A stretch of DNA of 64,000 nt from DAOUBP01 sp034432655 (GTDB lineage Bacteria > Chloroflexota > Anaerolineae > CG2-30-64-16): positions 4,584 through 68,583 of the forward strand of contig DAOUBP010000083.1 of the NCBI GenBank assembly GCA_034432655.1. Direction: 5' to 3'. Position 1 is the first letter of the stretch. Every line of letters begins with the position of its first letter. Below the pieces are notes generated by a model. The model ran no database searches. It was not told the origin of the DNA and saw nothing but the letters and a program-made list of their open reading frames with translations. Both the position numbers and the translations under genes were made by a program. Shown piece by piece: positions 8,199 to 16,634 of the stretch.

Positions 8199-10358
8199 TC
8201 ATTTGAAATATGCTCCGCGGCCGCCCTGGCAGGGATGGGCCAGCAGCCAGGCCTGTGAGTCTATGTCCGGCTCGCCTGGCTTGGGCAGGCGGCGCACGTA
8301 GCTGCCATCGGCCTGCAAGACGCGCGCCCGGACGTTGTTGTGCAGCTCGACCTCCAAGACGGCATGGCGCAAGTAAGCGGCGATCTCAGCATCCAACACC
8401 GGGAAGATGATCTCCACCCGACGATCAAGGTTGCGCGGCATCAGGTCGGCACTGCCCAGGTAGACTTCCGGTGCGCCCGCGTTGGCAAAATAGTAGATAC
8501 GGCTGTGCTCCAGAAACCGACCAACAATGCTGATGACCTGGATGTTGTCGCTGACCCCCGGCACCCCCGGCCGCAGGCAGCAAATGCCGCGTACGATCAG
8601 GTCAATTCGCACCCCCTCTTGTGACGCCTCATAGAGCTTGCGGATCAACCGGTCATCCACCAATGCGTTCATCTTGAAGATCAGGTGCGCCTGTCGGCCG
8701 GCGCGCGCGTGATCAATCTCCCGCTGGATCAGATCTTCGATGCGCTGACGCATGCTACCGGGCGCCACCAACAGCCGCCGATAATACTGCTGGGTCGAAT
8801 AGCCTGTCAGCGTGTTGAACAGCTCGGTGGCATCGGCACCCATCTCCGGATCGCAGGTCAACAACCCCAGATCGGTGTAGATGCCGGCCGTGATCACATT
8901 GTAGTTGCCGGTGGCCAGATGCAGATAGCGACGCAAGCCGCCGGGCTCACGGCGCACCACCAGGGTGATCTTGCTATGCGTCTTCAACCCGACCAGGCCA
9001 TAGACGACATGGACCCCTTCCGTTTCCAGCGCGCGGGCCCAACCGATGTTGCTCTCCTCGTCGAAGCGCGCCTTCAGCTCCACCAGCACTGCGACCTGCT
9101 TGCCGTTACGTTGCGCTTCCAACAACGAGCGCACCACCGGTGAGTTCCGGCCGACCCGATACAGGGTCTGCTTAATGGCCAACACGTTGGGATCAACCGC
9201 CGCGGCGTTGATGAAATCCAACACCGGCTTGAACGAATCGTACGGATGGTGCAACAGGATGTCCTGTTTGCGGATGGCGGCGAAGATGTCCTCCGGCGTC
9301 TTCAGATCACGCAACTGGGGCGGGACGGCCGGCACAAACGGCGGATCCTTCAGGTCGGGCCGGTTGATGTTCAGCAACGCCCACAGGCTGCTCATCCCCA
9401 AAGGCGGCTGCAAATAATAGATGTCCTGGTCGCTGACTTCCAGGTTCTCCTTCAGCAGCTCGATCATGCTCTCCGGCATCGCCTCGTCCACTGCCAGCCG
9501 GACAACCGGCCCGAACTGGCGCTGGCGCAGGCCTTGCTCGATGGTCTCCAACAGGTCAGGCGCCTCATCCTCTTGGATTTCCAAATCGGCGTCACGGATC
9601 ACTTGAAAGGTGTAGGCGGACAGGATGCCGTAGCCCGGGAACAACACGCCGAGATTGTCGGCGATCACCTGCTCCAGCCAGACGAAGCGATATTGGCTTT
9701 CGGGACGCGCGACGTCGGCGCGCGGCGGCAACGGTACCAGGCGCGGGAGCGAGGTGGGCACTTTGATGCGGGCGAAACGCTCCTCGCCGTCAGGCCCCCG
9801 CACCAGCACGGCCAGATTCAGGCTCAGGTTGGAGATATGCGGAAAAGGCCGGCCCGGATCAAACGCCAGCGGTGTCACCACCGGCAAAACTTCATCCAGG
9901 AAATAACGACGCAGGTAGTCCTGCTCTGCGGCGTCCAGCTGATGATAGTGGAGGATGTGCACGTCGTTGGCAGCCAGTTGCGGGATGATCTCGTCATAGA
10001 AGTAGCGGCGCTGTTCCCGCATCATCGGCAACACGCGCGCCCGGATCTCGGCCAGTTGCTCCACCGGCGACATGCCATCGGGGGGGGTCGAGGTCACCCC
10101 GGCCGTGGCCTGATCTTTCAACCCGGAAACCCGGATCATGAAGAACTCATCCAGGTTGGAGCTGAAAATGGCCAGGAATTTGACGCGTTCCAGCAGCGGA
10201 TGCCTCGCATCCTGCGCTTCCTCCAGCACACGGCGATTAAACTCCAACCAGCTCAGCTCCCGGTTGAAGTACAGACTGGGATCGCGCAGATTTATCTTCG
10301 CCTCACCCGCAAATGCGGGAGCCGCTGTCATCATAGCCATATCCAGAGGTGTATCCAT
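8199..10358 (-). CDS. ppk1: Polyphosphate kinase 1
   Basis: A 719-residue PPK1, close to the usual length. It reversibly transfers the terminal phosphate of ATP to inorganic polyphosphate and is usually membrane-associated. The N-terminal domain starts YFNRELSWLEFNRRVL; the catalytic domain carries AIKQTLYRVG, LVELKARFDE and the phospho-acceptor His461 in GLKTHSK; a second conserved His region lies near the C-terminus. The ATG at 10358 follows AGGTGA. It precedes the molybdenum hydroxylase genes on the same strand, with a 66-base gap, so linkage of expression is possible but not shown. Confidence 0.97.
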   Translation of the reverse strand: MDTPLDMAMMTAAPAFAGEAKINLRDPSLYFNRELSWLEFNRRVLEEAQDARHPLLERVKFLAIFSSNLDEFFMIRVSGLKDQATAGVTSTPPDGMSPVEQLAEIRARVLPMMREQRRYFYDEIIPQLAANDVHILHYHQLDAAEQDYLRRYFLDEVLPVVTPLAFDPGRPFPHISNLSLNLAVLVRGPDGEERFARIKVPTSLPRLVPLPPRADVARPESQYRFVWLEQVIADNLGVLFPGYGILSAYTFQVIRDADLEIQEDEAPDLLETIEQGLRQRQFGPVVRLAVDEAMPESMIELLKENLEVSDQDIYYLQPPLGMSSLWALLNINRPDLKDPPFVPAVPPQLRDLKTPEDIFAAIRKQDILLHHPYDSFKPVLDFINAAAVDPNVLAIKQTLYRVGRNSPVVRSLLEAQRNGKQVAVLVELKARFDEESNIGWARALETEGVHVVYGLVGLKTHSKITLVVRREPGGLRRYLHLATGNYNVITAGIYTDLGLLTCDPEMGADATELFNTLTGYSTQQYYRRLLVAPGSMRQRIEDLIQREIDHARAGRQAHLIFKMNALVDDRLIRKLYEASQEGVRIDLIVRGICCLRPGVPGVSDNIQVISIVGRFLEHSRIYYFANAGAPEVYLGSADLMPRNLDRRVEIIFPVLDAEIAAYLRHAVLEVELHNNVRARVLQADGSYVRRLPKPGEPDIDSQAWLLAHPCQGGRGAYFK

Positions 10359-10405
10359 CAGCGTTCACCTGTCTCATGGAGACAATAGATAGACATCACG
10401 CATAG

Positions 10406-10459
10406 CGGAGTTCGCATCCTCAGATGCGAACAGGCGGCATCTGAGGATGCCGCGCTCCG
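10406..10459. repeat. Long inverted repeat upstream of ppk1
   Basis: A perfect 14-bp arm GCATCCTCAGATGC (10414-10427) is repeated inverted at 10437-10450, flanked by a further CGGAG/CTCCG match. Each arm is itself nearly palindromic, so a cruciform is possible. It lies between the divergent ppk1 and the gene at 10631, about 50 bases before the ppk1 start. Confidence 0.7.
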
Positions 10460-10566
10460 ATTGTGCGTGTTCTATCTGCGTTCCCTATCAGACAACTTAC
10501 CGGCCAAAACGATGTCACAATTGTAGCGCAAAGATCGGCTGCTCGCAAACAGAGGGACACTTGCGG

Positions 10567-10572
10567 TATAAT
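10567..10572 (+). promoter_or_regulatory. Candidate -10 element of the gene at 10631
   Basis: A perfect TATAAT lies 59 bases before the start codon. No good -35 hexamer is visible at 17 bases upstream (GCAAAC), so the promoter is only partly supported. Confidence 0.4.
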
Positions 10573-10630
10573 CACAGATGTCCAGTCCAGTCATCTGTGA
10601 CACAGACAACCTGTAGTTTGGGAGCAGATT

Positions 10631-12343
10631 ATGATCCGTACCGTTCCCGCGACCACCAGTGAAGGCATCGAGCTCTACATCCGCACCTATTATTCGCTGC
10701 TGCGCTCTTCCGGCGATATCCGCATCCGTTCGTTGGAAGAGACGCACGAGGGCATGCGCTCCAGCCTCCACCTGTGGGCTGAATCCCCGAACTTCGACGC
10801 GTCTGCGTTTCTGTATGCTGCATTGCGATTGCCGGGCTGCATTGATCAGGCGCGGCGGGTGGTGCTGGGCCAGTCGGAGGAGGTCTTCATGCGGGGAGGC
10901 CTCCACGACGTGACGCGCTGGCAACGGGTGGATGCCCCGGCGCGGCGCAGGCGCATGCTCTTCGACGGGACGGATACCATCGCGGCGTTCGTCTCCAGCG
11001 TCTCGGACATTGACGACCTGCTGCCCTGTCTGACCGCATACCAGATCGAGTGGAACAAACTTCATTTCCGGCTGGCCAGCACGCAGCTGGGCCACGATCT
11101 GGCGACCGGGCGGGCCCGGGCCAGCGACCATCCCCAGGCCTTGCGGGAAGCCCTGGCCATCAGCGCCGAGGACATGGAGCGCCTGTTGAACGTCTGGCGT
11201 GAAGTGTGGGATGCCAAAATCGCGGCCGTGGCAAGCCGGGAGTTGGATATCCGCGTCGCCTCCCTGGCCAAAGGGTTCAACGACTACCGCAAAGCGGTTG
11301 AAGATTGGTGGGACGACCTGGTGCGCGCCGCGGACGACACCTATCTGGAGTTCCGGCCGATCTATTTCGTCTCCAGCAACCCCCACAGCATCACCAACCT
11401 GCTTTCGGGCCATGCCCTGCGGCTGCGAGAGGAGCTGGCAGCCTTCACCCTGGCGACCAACCCCGAAGGGCTGGCCGAGGAGTGGCAGCGGCTACAAGAG
11501 GATGCAGACATCGGCGCCCAGGCCAATTTCCTGTATTACATTCAGCGCGCCTACTTAAAAGCCGATCCTTCCCGCCGCAAAGCCTGGGCCGCAGCCGAGG
11601 CCGAAACCGGCATCCACCGCTTCGATGAACCCCACGCGCTGGACATCAGCGCCCAGGTGATCGAGCTGCGCTCGCTGGAGCCAGCTCGCTTCGATCCCCG
11701 CCTGCAGATGTCCGGCCTGGAGGTGCTGCGGGACAGCCGCGCGCTGATCGTCAACGTGGATTACCCGCTCGGCTTCGCCGCCTACCATCTGCTCTCGCAA
11801 GTTGCCTCCGACACCGCCGAGCTGTTGGGAGTGTACATCATGGGCAAGGCCGCCACGCTCAACGGCCGGGTTGGCGACGTGATGATCCCCAACGTGGTCT
11901 ATGACGAACATTCGCGCAACACCTTCCTGTTCAAGAACTGCTTCCTGGCCCAGGATGTCGCGCCTTACCTGCTGCACGGCACGGTGTTCGACAACCAGAA
12001 GGCCGTCACCGTGCGCGGCACCTTCCTGCAAAACCGCGATTTCATGAGCGTGTTCTATAAAGAGGGCTATACAGACCTGGAGATGGAGGCTGGGCCCTAC
12101 CTGAGCGCCGTGTACGAGGACATCTACCCGCAGCGCTATCCGGTCAACGAGATCGTCAACCTTTTCATCAACGCGCCTTACGATATCGGCCTGCTGCACT
12201 ACGCATCGGACACCCCGTACAGCCGGCGCCAGAGCCTGCTGAGCAAGAGCCTGAGCTACTTCGGCGTGGACGCCACCTACGCTTGCAGTGTCGCGATCCT
12301 GCGGCGGATCCTGAAGACGGAAATGATGCGCTTAACAACGTAG
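10631..12343 (+). CDS. Large protein with a nucleoside-phosphorylase-like C-terminal half (DUF6909-like)
   Basis: The protein has 570 residues. The N-terminal half is mostly helical (TYYSLLRSSGDIRIRSLEE onward) and not recognisable as an enzyme. The C-terminal half has features of the NP-I nucleoside phosphorylase fold: GKAATLNGRVGDVMIP near residue 404, resembling the glycine-rich strand followed by GDVVI, and DLEMEAGPY near residue 481, resembling the base/ribose-binding VDMEA motif. This makes it look like a nucleoside-processing protein. I recall such proteins as DUF6909 but cannot confirm it. The ATG at 10631 follows GGGAG. The stop codon lies inside a perfect hairpin. It is monocistronic and divergent from ppk1. 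Confidence 0.7.
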   Translation: MIRTVPATTSEGIELYIRTYYSLLRSSGDIRIRSLEETHEGMRSSLHLWAESPNFDASAFLYAALRLPGCIDQARRVVLGQSEEVFMRGGLHDVTRWQRVDAPARRRRMLFDGTDTIAAFVSSVSDIDDLLPCLTAYQIEWNKLHFRLASTQLGHDLATGRARASDHPQALREALAISAEDMERLLNVWREVWDAKIAAVASRELDIRVASLAKGFNDYRKAVEDWWDDLVRAADDTYLEFRPIYFVSSNPHSITNLLSGHALRLREELAAFTLATNPEGLAEEWQRLQEDADIGAQANFLYYIQRAYLKADPSRRKAWAAAEAETGIHRFDEPHALDISAQVIELRSLEPARFDPRLQMSGLEVLRDSRALIVNVDYPLGFAAYHLLSQVASDTAELLGVYIMGKAATLNGRVGDVMIPNVVYDEHSRNTFLFKNCFLAQDVAPYLLHGTVFDNQKAVTVRGTFLQNRDFMSVFYKEGYTDLEMEAGPYLSAVYEDIYPQRYPVNEIVNLFINAPYDIGLLHYASDTPYSRRQSLLSKSLSYFGVDATYACSVAILRRILKTEMMRLTT

Positions 12344-12369
12344 AGCAACTCCTGCGGAGTTGCTCTACG
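12339..12369 (+). terminator. Hairpin overlapping the stop codon of the gene at 10631
   Basis: A perfect 14-bp stem with a TGC loop has the core GAGCAACTCC/GGAGTTGCTC. The TAG at 12341-12343 is inside the left arm. No U-run follows, so it may be a dispersed palindrome acting as an RNA 3' end rather than a classical terminator. Related hairpins lie at 20686 and 51071. Confidence 0.5.
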
Positions 12370-12377
12370 ATAAGTGC

Positions 12378-12648
12378 TGGTCGTGCACCCCGTTTCGTTC
12401 CTCGTCACTCGGCTTGCCCGACAGGCTTGCTCAGGCCAGGCTGCCCCGTGGCACCCGAGGGTGACTGCTTATGGCTGCTACCTTCCGGTCCTGACCAGGT
12501 TCACAGGCCCCCGCCGCACAGGACCCAGCCCTCTACGCTCGCCTGGCAGACAGTCCCGCTGACCGCCGGCCCTCAACCGGGGAATTCGACCCCGCTATAG
12601 CGGATTGCGGGTTACAGGGCACCGCTAGCTCCCCATCTAGCACGACCA
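12378..12648 (-). ncRNA. ffs: Signal recognition particle RNA, large bacterial type
   Basis: Read on the minus strand, the sequence contains the near-invariant SRP domain IV: GGTCAGGACCGGAAGGTAGC followed by AGCCATAAGCAG (about 12466-12498). The 5' part has GGGGAGCTAGCGGTGCCCTG and CGGGGTCGAATTCC blocks, typical of the large, Alu-domain-containing SRP RNA of Bacillus-like bacteria, Thermus and Chloroflexi. The ends pair (GGTCGTGCTAG at the 5' end, GTGCACGACC at the 3' end), giving about 271 nt. It acts with Ffh in co-translational targeting of membrane proteins. Confidence 0.93.
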
Positions 12649-12653
12649 GTGAA

Positions 12654-12682
12654 ATCGTACTCCAACGACGCCGTTTTGTCAA
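12654..12682 (-). promoter_or_regulatory. Promoter of the SRP RNA gene
   Basis: On the minus strand TTGACA (12677-12682) and TACGAT (12654-12659) are 17 bases apart, placing transcription start at about 12647, which agrees with the RNA 5' end inferred from pairing. Confidence 0.75.
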
Positions 12683-12737
12683 AGATGCTTTGCGAGATGT
12701 ACGCTGTTTGAGGTGCCCCGGGCTTGTTGTCCCACCT

Positions 12738-13643
12738 CTACCTCATCCCCTCTTCCACCTGCCCGACCAGCGGCTTGAGCAGGCTGGCGAACTCCATCGG
12801 GAAGATGAATTTGGTGGCTGACCCGGCGCCCAACGCCTTCAACGCTTCCAGGTATTGCAGGCTCATGGTCTTGCTGTCCACGTGCTGCGCGGCCTCGAAG
12901 ATCTTGGTCAGCGCCAGGGCATACCCTTCAGCGTTCAGGATTGCGGCCTGACGCGTGCCCTCGGCGTTCAGAATCGCCGCCTGTTTGGCGCCTTCCGCGT
13001 TCAAGATCGCCGCCTGTTTGGCACCCTCGGCCACCTTGATGGAGGCCTCGCGCTTGCCGTCCGCCTCGGTGACCATCGCCCGGCGCTCGCGCTCTGCCGC
13101 CATCTGACGGTTCATCGCTTGCTGGATCTCGCGCGGGGGCACGATCTCCCGGATCTCGACACTGGTCACTTTCACACCCCAGCGCTCGGTCACCTCGTCC
13201 AGCTTCGTGCGCAAGATCTGGTTGATCTGCTCGCGCCTGGCCAGCACGTCGTCCAGGGGGATGTCACCGATCACTGCGCGCAGGGTGGTGGTGGCGATGC
13301 CCTGGGTCGCGCCGGCAAAGTCCCGCACCTTCAACACGCTCAGGCCAGGATCCACCACCTTCCAATAGATCAGGAAGTCAATGTCAATGGGCGCGTTGTC
13401 CTGTGTGATACAGGTCTGACTGGGGATTTCCAGGAAATCTTCCCGCAGGCTCGTCTTCTGGGCCTGATCAATGATGGGCCACAACCACACCAGGCCGGGC
13501 CCGCGTTCCCCGACGAAGCGACCCAGCCGGAACACCACCAGGCGTTCATAGTCCCTGACAACGCGCAAAGGGCGGAATATTGCCAGGAAAAACAAGAACA
13601 GCACCAGCAGCACTAACAGCAAAACCGCAAAGACCTCAACCAT
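12738..13643 (-). CDS. SPFH/band 7 (stomatin-like) membrane protein
   Basis: The 301-residue protein begins with a single membrane helix (about 2-22), followed by an SPFH domain (VVRDYERLVVFRLGRF, then ERGPGLVWLWP) and a helical C-terminal region. An Ala/Glu-rich segment there repeats EGAKQAAILNA three times, typical of the stomatin/prohibitin coiled coil that drives oligomerisation in membrane microdomains. I take the ATG at 13643 because AAGGAGGT lies just upstream and the membrane helix begins there. It is the second gene of an nfeD-SPFH pair, a conserved combination in which NfeD supports the scaffold. The related QmcA/YbbK proteins have the same length. Confidence 0.92.
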   Translation of the reverse strand: MVEVFAVLLLVLLVLFLFFLAIFRPLRVVRDYERLVVFRLGRFVGERGPGLVWLWPIIDQAQKTSLREDFLEIPSQTCITQDNAPIDIDFLIYWKVVDPGLSVLKVRDFAGATQGIATTTLRAVIGDIPLDDVLARREQINQILRTKLDEVTERWGVKVTSVEIREIVPPREIQQAMNRQMAAERERRAMVTEADGKREASIKVAEGAKQAAILNAEGAKQAAILNAEGTRQAAILNAEGYALALTKIFEAAQHVDSKTMSLQYLEALKALGAGSATKFIFPMEFASLLKPLVGQVEEGMR

Positions 13644-13668
13644 TTGGGACCTCCTTCTTGAAGATGAC

Positions 13669-14427
13669 TCAAGACTGTTCCGGCTCCTCGGCCGGAACAA
13701 CCTGCAAGCGCAAACCCTGGACGGCCACCACCCGCACTGTGGTGCCCACCGGCAGCACAGCGCCGGTCGCGCTCGCTGCGGACCATTCCTCGCCTTCCAG
13801 GTGGACAATGCCCTCGGGCGCCAAAGGGGATTTGACGGTGCCGACCTTGCCGATCAAGGTGCTCTGCCCCATGGCCACCGGCCGAAACTGCGCCTTCACC
13901 GCGGCCGACACAGCGAGCAAGAAGAACGCTGCGACCCCGCCCGTGGCACCCACGATCACCCACGGATTCAATTGGGCGACCGGCGCGGCGGTCGTCGGCA
14001 CCTCTACCCAGAAGGGCGTGAAGATCAGCAGCGAGCCCAACGCAAACGCGATCACCGCGCCGATGCTGAGGCCGAAACCCGTCACCTTGATATCGGCCAG
14101 AAACATCACGATGCCGGCCGCGATCAATGCGATCCCGATCCAGTTGGTGGGCAACTGCAGCAACCCGTAAAGCGAGAGAAGCAGGCAGATCACCCCGGCC
14201 ACCCCGGGAAAGACAGAACCCGCGGTGACAACCTCCGCTACCAGGCCCAGCAGGCCCATCACCAGCAGCAGATATGCGACATTGGGGTTCGCCAGGAAGG
14301 ACAGAAAGCGATCCAGCGCAGCGATCGGTTCCTGGGCCAGGCCGCTGGCATAGACGGGGCGAGCGCCCCACAGCCCCAGGCCCAACAGCAAGGCCCAGCC
14401 CAGGTGCGCAAGATGATGACGGATCAT
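13669..14427 (-). CDS. NfeD-family membrane protein lacking the protease domain
   Basis: A 252-residue protein with an N-terminal signal-like segment, three to four membrane helices (about 50-160) and a soluble C-terminal OB-fold domain (LIGKVGTVKSPLAPEG onward) of the NfeD family. Long NfeD proteins carry a ClpP-like serine protease at the N-terminus; here only about 50 residues precede the helices, so the protease is missing. It probably partners the SPFH protein 25 bases downstream. ATG 14427 follows GGAGGG. Confidence 0.9.
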   Translation of the reverse strand: MIRHHLAHLGWALLLGLGLWGARPVYASGLAQEPIAALDRFLSFLANPNVAYLLLVMGLLGLVAEVVTAGSVFPGVAGVICLLLSLYGLLQLPTNWIGIALIAAGIVMFLADIKVTGFGLSIGAVIAFALGSLLIFTPFWVEVPTTAAPVAQLNPWVIVGATGGVAAFFLLAVSAAVKAQFRPVAMGQSTLIGKVGTVKSPLAPEGIVHLEGEEWSAASATGAVLPVGTTVRVVAVQGLRLQVVPAEEPEQS

Positions 14428-14520
14428 ACGCCCTCCAATTTCTCGTTGGCTGACAGTGCACCATCAGTATACACGCAAACGCGTTTTTCTGCTTGTCGGC
14501 TGGCTGATGCGTGCCTGACA

Positions 14521-14575
14521 ACAAAACCAAAGGCCGCGGCCGGCGCCCCATGCAGAGCGCTCTTGCCGCGGCCTT
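14521..14575 (-). terminator. Terminator of tRNA-Ser(GGA)
   Basis: A 10-bp stem (AAGGCCGCGG, 14530-14539, with CCGCGGCCTT, 14566-14575) encloses a partly structured loop and is followed on the minus strand by TGGTTTTGT, directly downstream of the tRNA. Confidence 0.7.
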
Positions 14576-14588
14576 GCCACGAGTACGG

Positions 14589-14678
14589 TGGCGGAGAGGG
14601 AGGGATTTGAACCCTCGATCCCTTGCGGGATACACGATTTCCAATCGTGCGCACTAGGCCAGACTATGCGACCTCTCC
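14589..14678 (-). tRNA. tRNA-Ser(GGA)
   Basis: A class II tRNA on the minus strand. The acceptor stem GGAGAGG/CCTCTCC, discriminator G and an encoded CCA (14589-14591) are visible. The anticodon stem CACGATT/AATCGTG presents GGA, which reads UCC and UCU serine codons. A long variable arm (ATCCCGCAAGGGAT) and GGTTCAAATCC T arm confirm serine identity. Confidence 0.96.
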
Positions 14679-14691
14679 AGAATGCAGGGAT

Positions 14692-14720
14692 ATTATAGCG
14701 CGGAAGATCGCTTTCCCCAA
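14692..14720 (-). promoter_or_regulatory. Promoter of tRNA-Ser(GGA)
   Basis: On the minus strand TTGGGG (14715-14720) and a perfect TATAAT (14692-14697) are separated by 17 bases, 14 bases before the tRNA 5' end. Confidence 0.65.
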
Positions 14721-14819
14721 ATCAGTATGACCCGAATCATAGCCGATCAACGTGCTACTGGCGTACAATGGAGCCACGCATCTCATGGTACCGCTACGAT
14801 GGCTGCGATCGTTGCCAAC

Positions 14820-14853
14820 AAAAAAAACCCCTCCAAAGCACAAGTGAGGGGTT
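14820..14853 (-). terminator. Intrinsic terminator of tRNA-Ser(CGA)
   Basis: On the minus strand AACCCCTC and GAGGGGTT form an 8-bp stem with a 12-base loop, followed by TTTTT. It lies 15 bases after the tRNA 3' end. This is a canonical Rho-independent terminator. Confidence 0.88.
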
Positions 14854-14867
14854 CTTTCTTACAAGGA

Positions 14868-14956
14868 TGGCGGAGAGGGTGGGATTCGAACCCACGATCC
14901 CTTTCGGGATACGCGTTTTCGAGACGCGCGCACTAGGCCAACTATGCGACCTCTCC
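14868..14956 (-). tRNA. tRNA-Ser(CGA)
   Basis: A class II tRNA on the minus strand with acceptor GGAGAGG/CCTCTCC, discriminator G and encoded CCA. The anticodon arm CGCGT-CTCGAAA-ACGCG carries CGA, reading UCG serine codons. The long variable arm ATCCCGAAAGGGAT and T arm GGTTCGAATCC are present. It is closely related to the GGA serine tRNA 190 bases further along but has its own promoter and terminator. Confidence 0.96.
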
Positions 14957-14967
14957 TTGACGATCTG

Positions 14968-14996
14968 AGTATAGCACAGAACAGAAACGCGGGCAA
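14968..14996 (-). promoter_or_regulatory. Promoter of tRNA-Ser(CGA)
   Basis: On the minus strand TTGCCC (14991-14996) and TATACT (14968-14973) are 17 bases apart, 11 bases before the tRNA 5' end. Confidence 0.7.
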
Positions 14997-15001
14997 GAAC
15001 C

Positions 15002-15046
15002 ACGCAGTACGCAATACGCAGTACGCAATACGCAGTACACGCAACA
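15002..15046. repeat. TACGCA-type degenerate tandem repeat
   Basis: About six heptamer-like units alternating TACGCAG and TACGCAA lie between the tRNA-Ser(CGA) promoter and the carboxyltransferase gene. Only one arm is present here, unlike the inverted-arm copies at 6200 and 37293. Confidence 0.75.
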
Positions 15047-15058
15047 AGGGACACACGC

Positions 15059-16606
15059 ATGGGCAAGGACAAACTTGAGGAATTGCGCCAGATGCGGGCC
15101 AAGGCCAAACTCGGCGGCGGGCAGGCCCGGATTGACGAACAACACGCCAAAGGCAAACTGACGGCCCGGGAACGCCTGGACTTGCTCCTGGACCGGGGGA
15201 CTTTCCAGGAATTGGGCCGCCTGGCCACCCACAACATGAGCGATTTCGGCATGGCCGACAAACGCTTCCCCGGCGACGGCGTGGTCACCGGTTTCGGCAA
15301 GATCAACGGCCGGCGGGTGGCAGTCTATGCCCAGGATTTCACCATATTGGGCGGCTCCTTCTCCGAGGTGCAATCGCACAAGGTGTGCAAGATCATGGAG
15401 CTGGCCATGGAAAGCGGCATCCCGGTGATCGGGCTGCTGGATTCCGGCGGCGCGCGCATCCAGGAAGGGGTGCGTTCACTGGCCGCGTATGGCGAGCTGT
15501 TCGTGCGCAACGTGATGGCTTCCGGCGTGGTGCCGCAGATCTCCGTCCAGATGGGGCCGTGCGCCGGGGGTGCCGTCTACTCGCCGGCCCTGACCGACTT
15601 CATCATCATGGTGCGGCGCACCAGCTTCATGTTTATCACCGGCCCAGACGTGATCCAGGCTGTGACAGGCGAAAAGGTGGATTTCGACACCCTGGGCGGC
15701 GCGGTGGCGCACAATGTCCGCAGCGGAGTCGCCCATTTCGCGGCCGACGACGAAGCGGCCGCCCTGCGCCTGGTGAAAGAGATCCTCAGCTATCTCCCCC
15801 AGAACAACAGCGAGGATCCCCCGCGGGTCACCCCATACGATGACCCCGGCCGCCGCGACGAGATATTGGATCACCTGGTGCCCGAGGACAGCAGCGAACC
15901 GTACGACATGCGCCAGGTGATCAGCAGCGTCTTCGATCGCGGCAGCTTCCTGGAGGTACAGGCGCATTACGCGATGAACGCGCTGGTAGGCCTGGCCCGC
16001 CTGGACGGCTATCCGGTGGGCGTGGTGGCCAACCAGCCCATGTACCTGGCGGGGGTGCTCGACATTGACTCCAGCGACAAGATCGCCCGCTTCGTGCGCT
16101 TCTGCGACGCGTTCAACCTGCCCATCATCACTTTCGTGGACTGCCCGGGCTACATGCCGGGCGTGGCCCAGGAACACGGCGGCATCATCCGCCACGGCGC
16201 CAAAGTGATCTACGCGTATTGCGAAGCCACCGTGCCCAAGATCAGCGTGGTGGTCCGCAAGGCGATGGGCGGCGCCTACATTGCGATGAGCAGCAAGCAG
16301 ATGCGTACCGACCTGGCCTATGCCTGGCCCACGGCCGAGATCGCTGTAATGGGGCCGGAAGGCGCGGTGAACATCCTCTATCGCGAACAACTCAAAAAAG
16401 CGCCCAACCCGGAAGAACTGCGCCGGAAGCTGCTGCAGGAGTATATCGAACGGTTCCACAATCCGTATTCGGCAGCCGACATGGGCCAGATTGATGAGGT
16501 GATCGAGCCCAGCTACACCCGGCTGCGCCTGATCAACGCGCTGGAGATCCTGCGCTCGAAAGTGGCCAGCAACCCGCCGAAGAAGCACGGTTTGATGCCG
16601 GTGTGA
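15059..16606 (+). CDS. mmdA: Carboxyltransferase subunit of a biotin-dependent decarboxylase (MmdA/PccB-like)
   Basis: The 515-residue protein has tandem crotonase-fold carboxyltransferase domains. An N-terminal ARERLDLLLD motif, an acyl-CoA binding GGSFSEVQSHK region, oxyanion glycine motifs (LLDSGGARIQEG, near residue 125, and CPGYMPG, near 362) and GGAYIAMSSK are visible. Alone it could be the beta subunit of propionyl-CoA carboxylase, but the next three genes encode the gamma/delta, biotin carrier and membrane beta subunits of a Na+-pumping decarboxylase. A decarboxylase of methylmalonyl-CoA (or a related acyl-CoA) is therefore the better reading. ATG 15059 follows AGGGAC. Confidence 0.9.
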   Translation: MGKDKLEELRQMRAKAKLGGGQARIDEQHAKGKLTARERLDLLLDRGTFQELGRLATHNMSDFGMADKRFPGDGVVTGFGKINGRRVAVYAQDFTILGGSFSEVQSHKVCKIMELAMESGIPVIGLLDSGGARIQEGVRSLAAYGELFVRNVMASGVVPQISVQMGPCAGGAVYSPALTDFIIMVRRTSFMFITGPDVIQAVTGEKVDFDTLGGAVAHNVRSGVAHFAADDEAAALRLVKEILSYLPQNNSEDPPRVTPYDDPGRRDEILDHLVPEDSSEPYDMRQVISSVFDRGSFLEVQAHYAMNALVGLARLDGYPVGVVANQPMYLAGVLDIDSSDKIARFVRFCDAFNLPIITFVDCPGYMPGVAQEHGGIIRHGAKVIYAYCEATVPKISVVVRKAMGGAYIAMSSKQMRTDLAYAWPTAEIAVMGPEGAVNILYREQLKKAPNPEELRRKLLQEYIERFHNPYSAADMGQIDEVIEPSYTRLRLINALEILRSKVASNPPKKHGLMPV

Positions 16607-16634
16607 AGTGGTGGCCGGAAGGTGGAAGCTGGAT

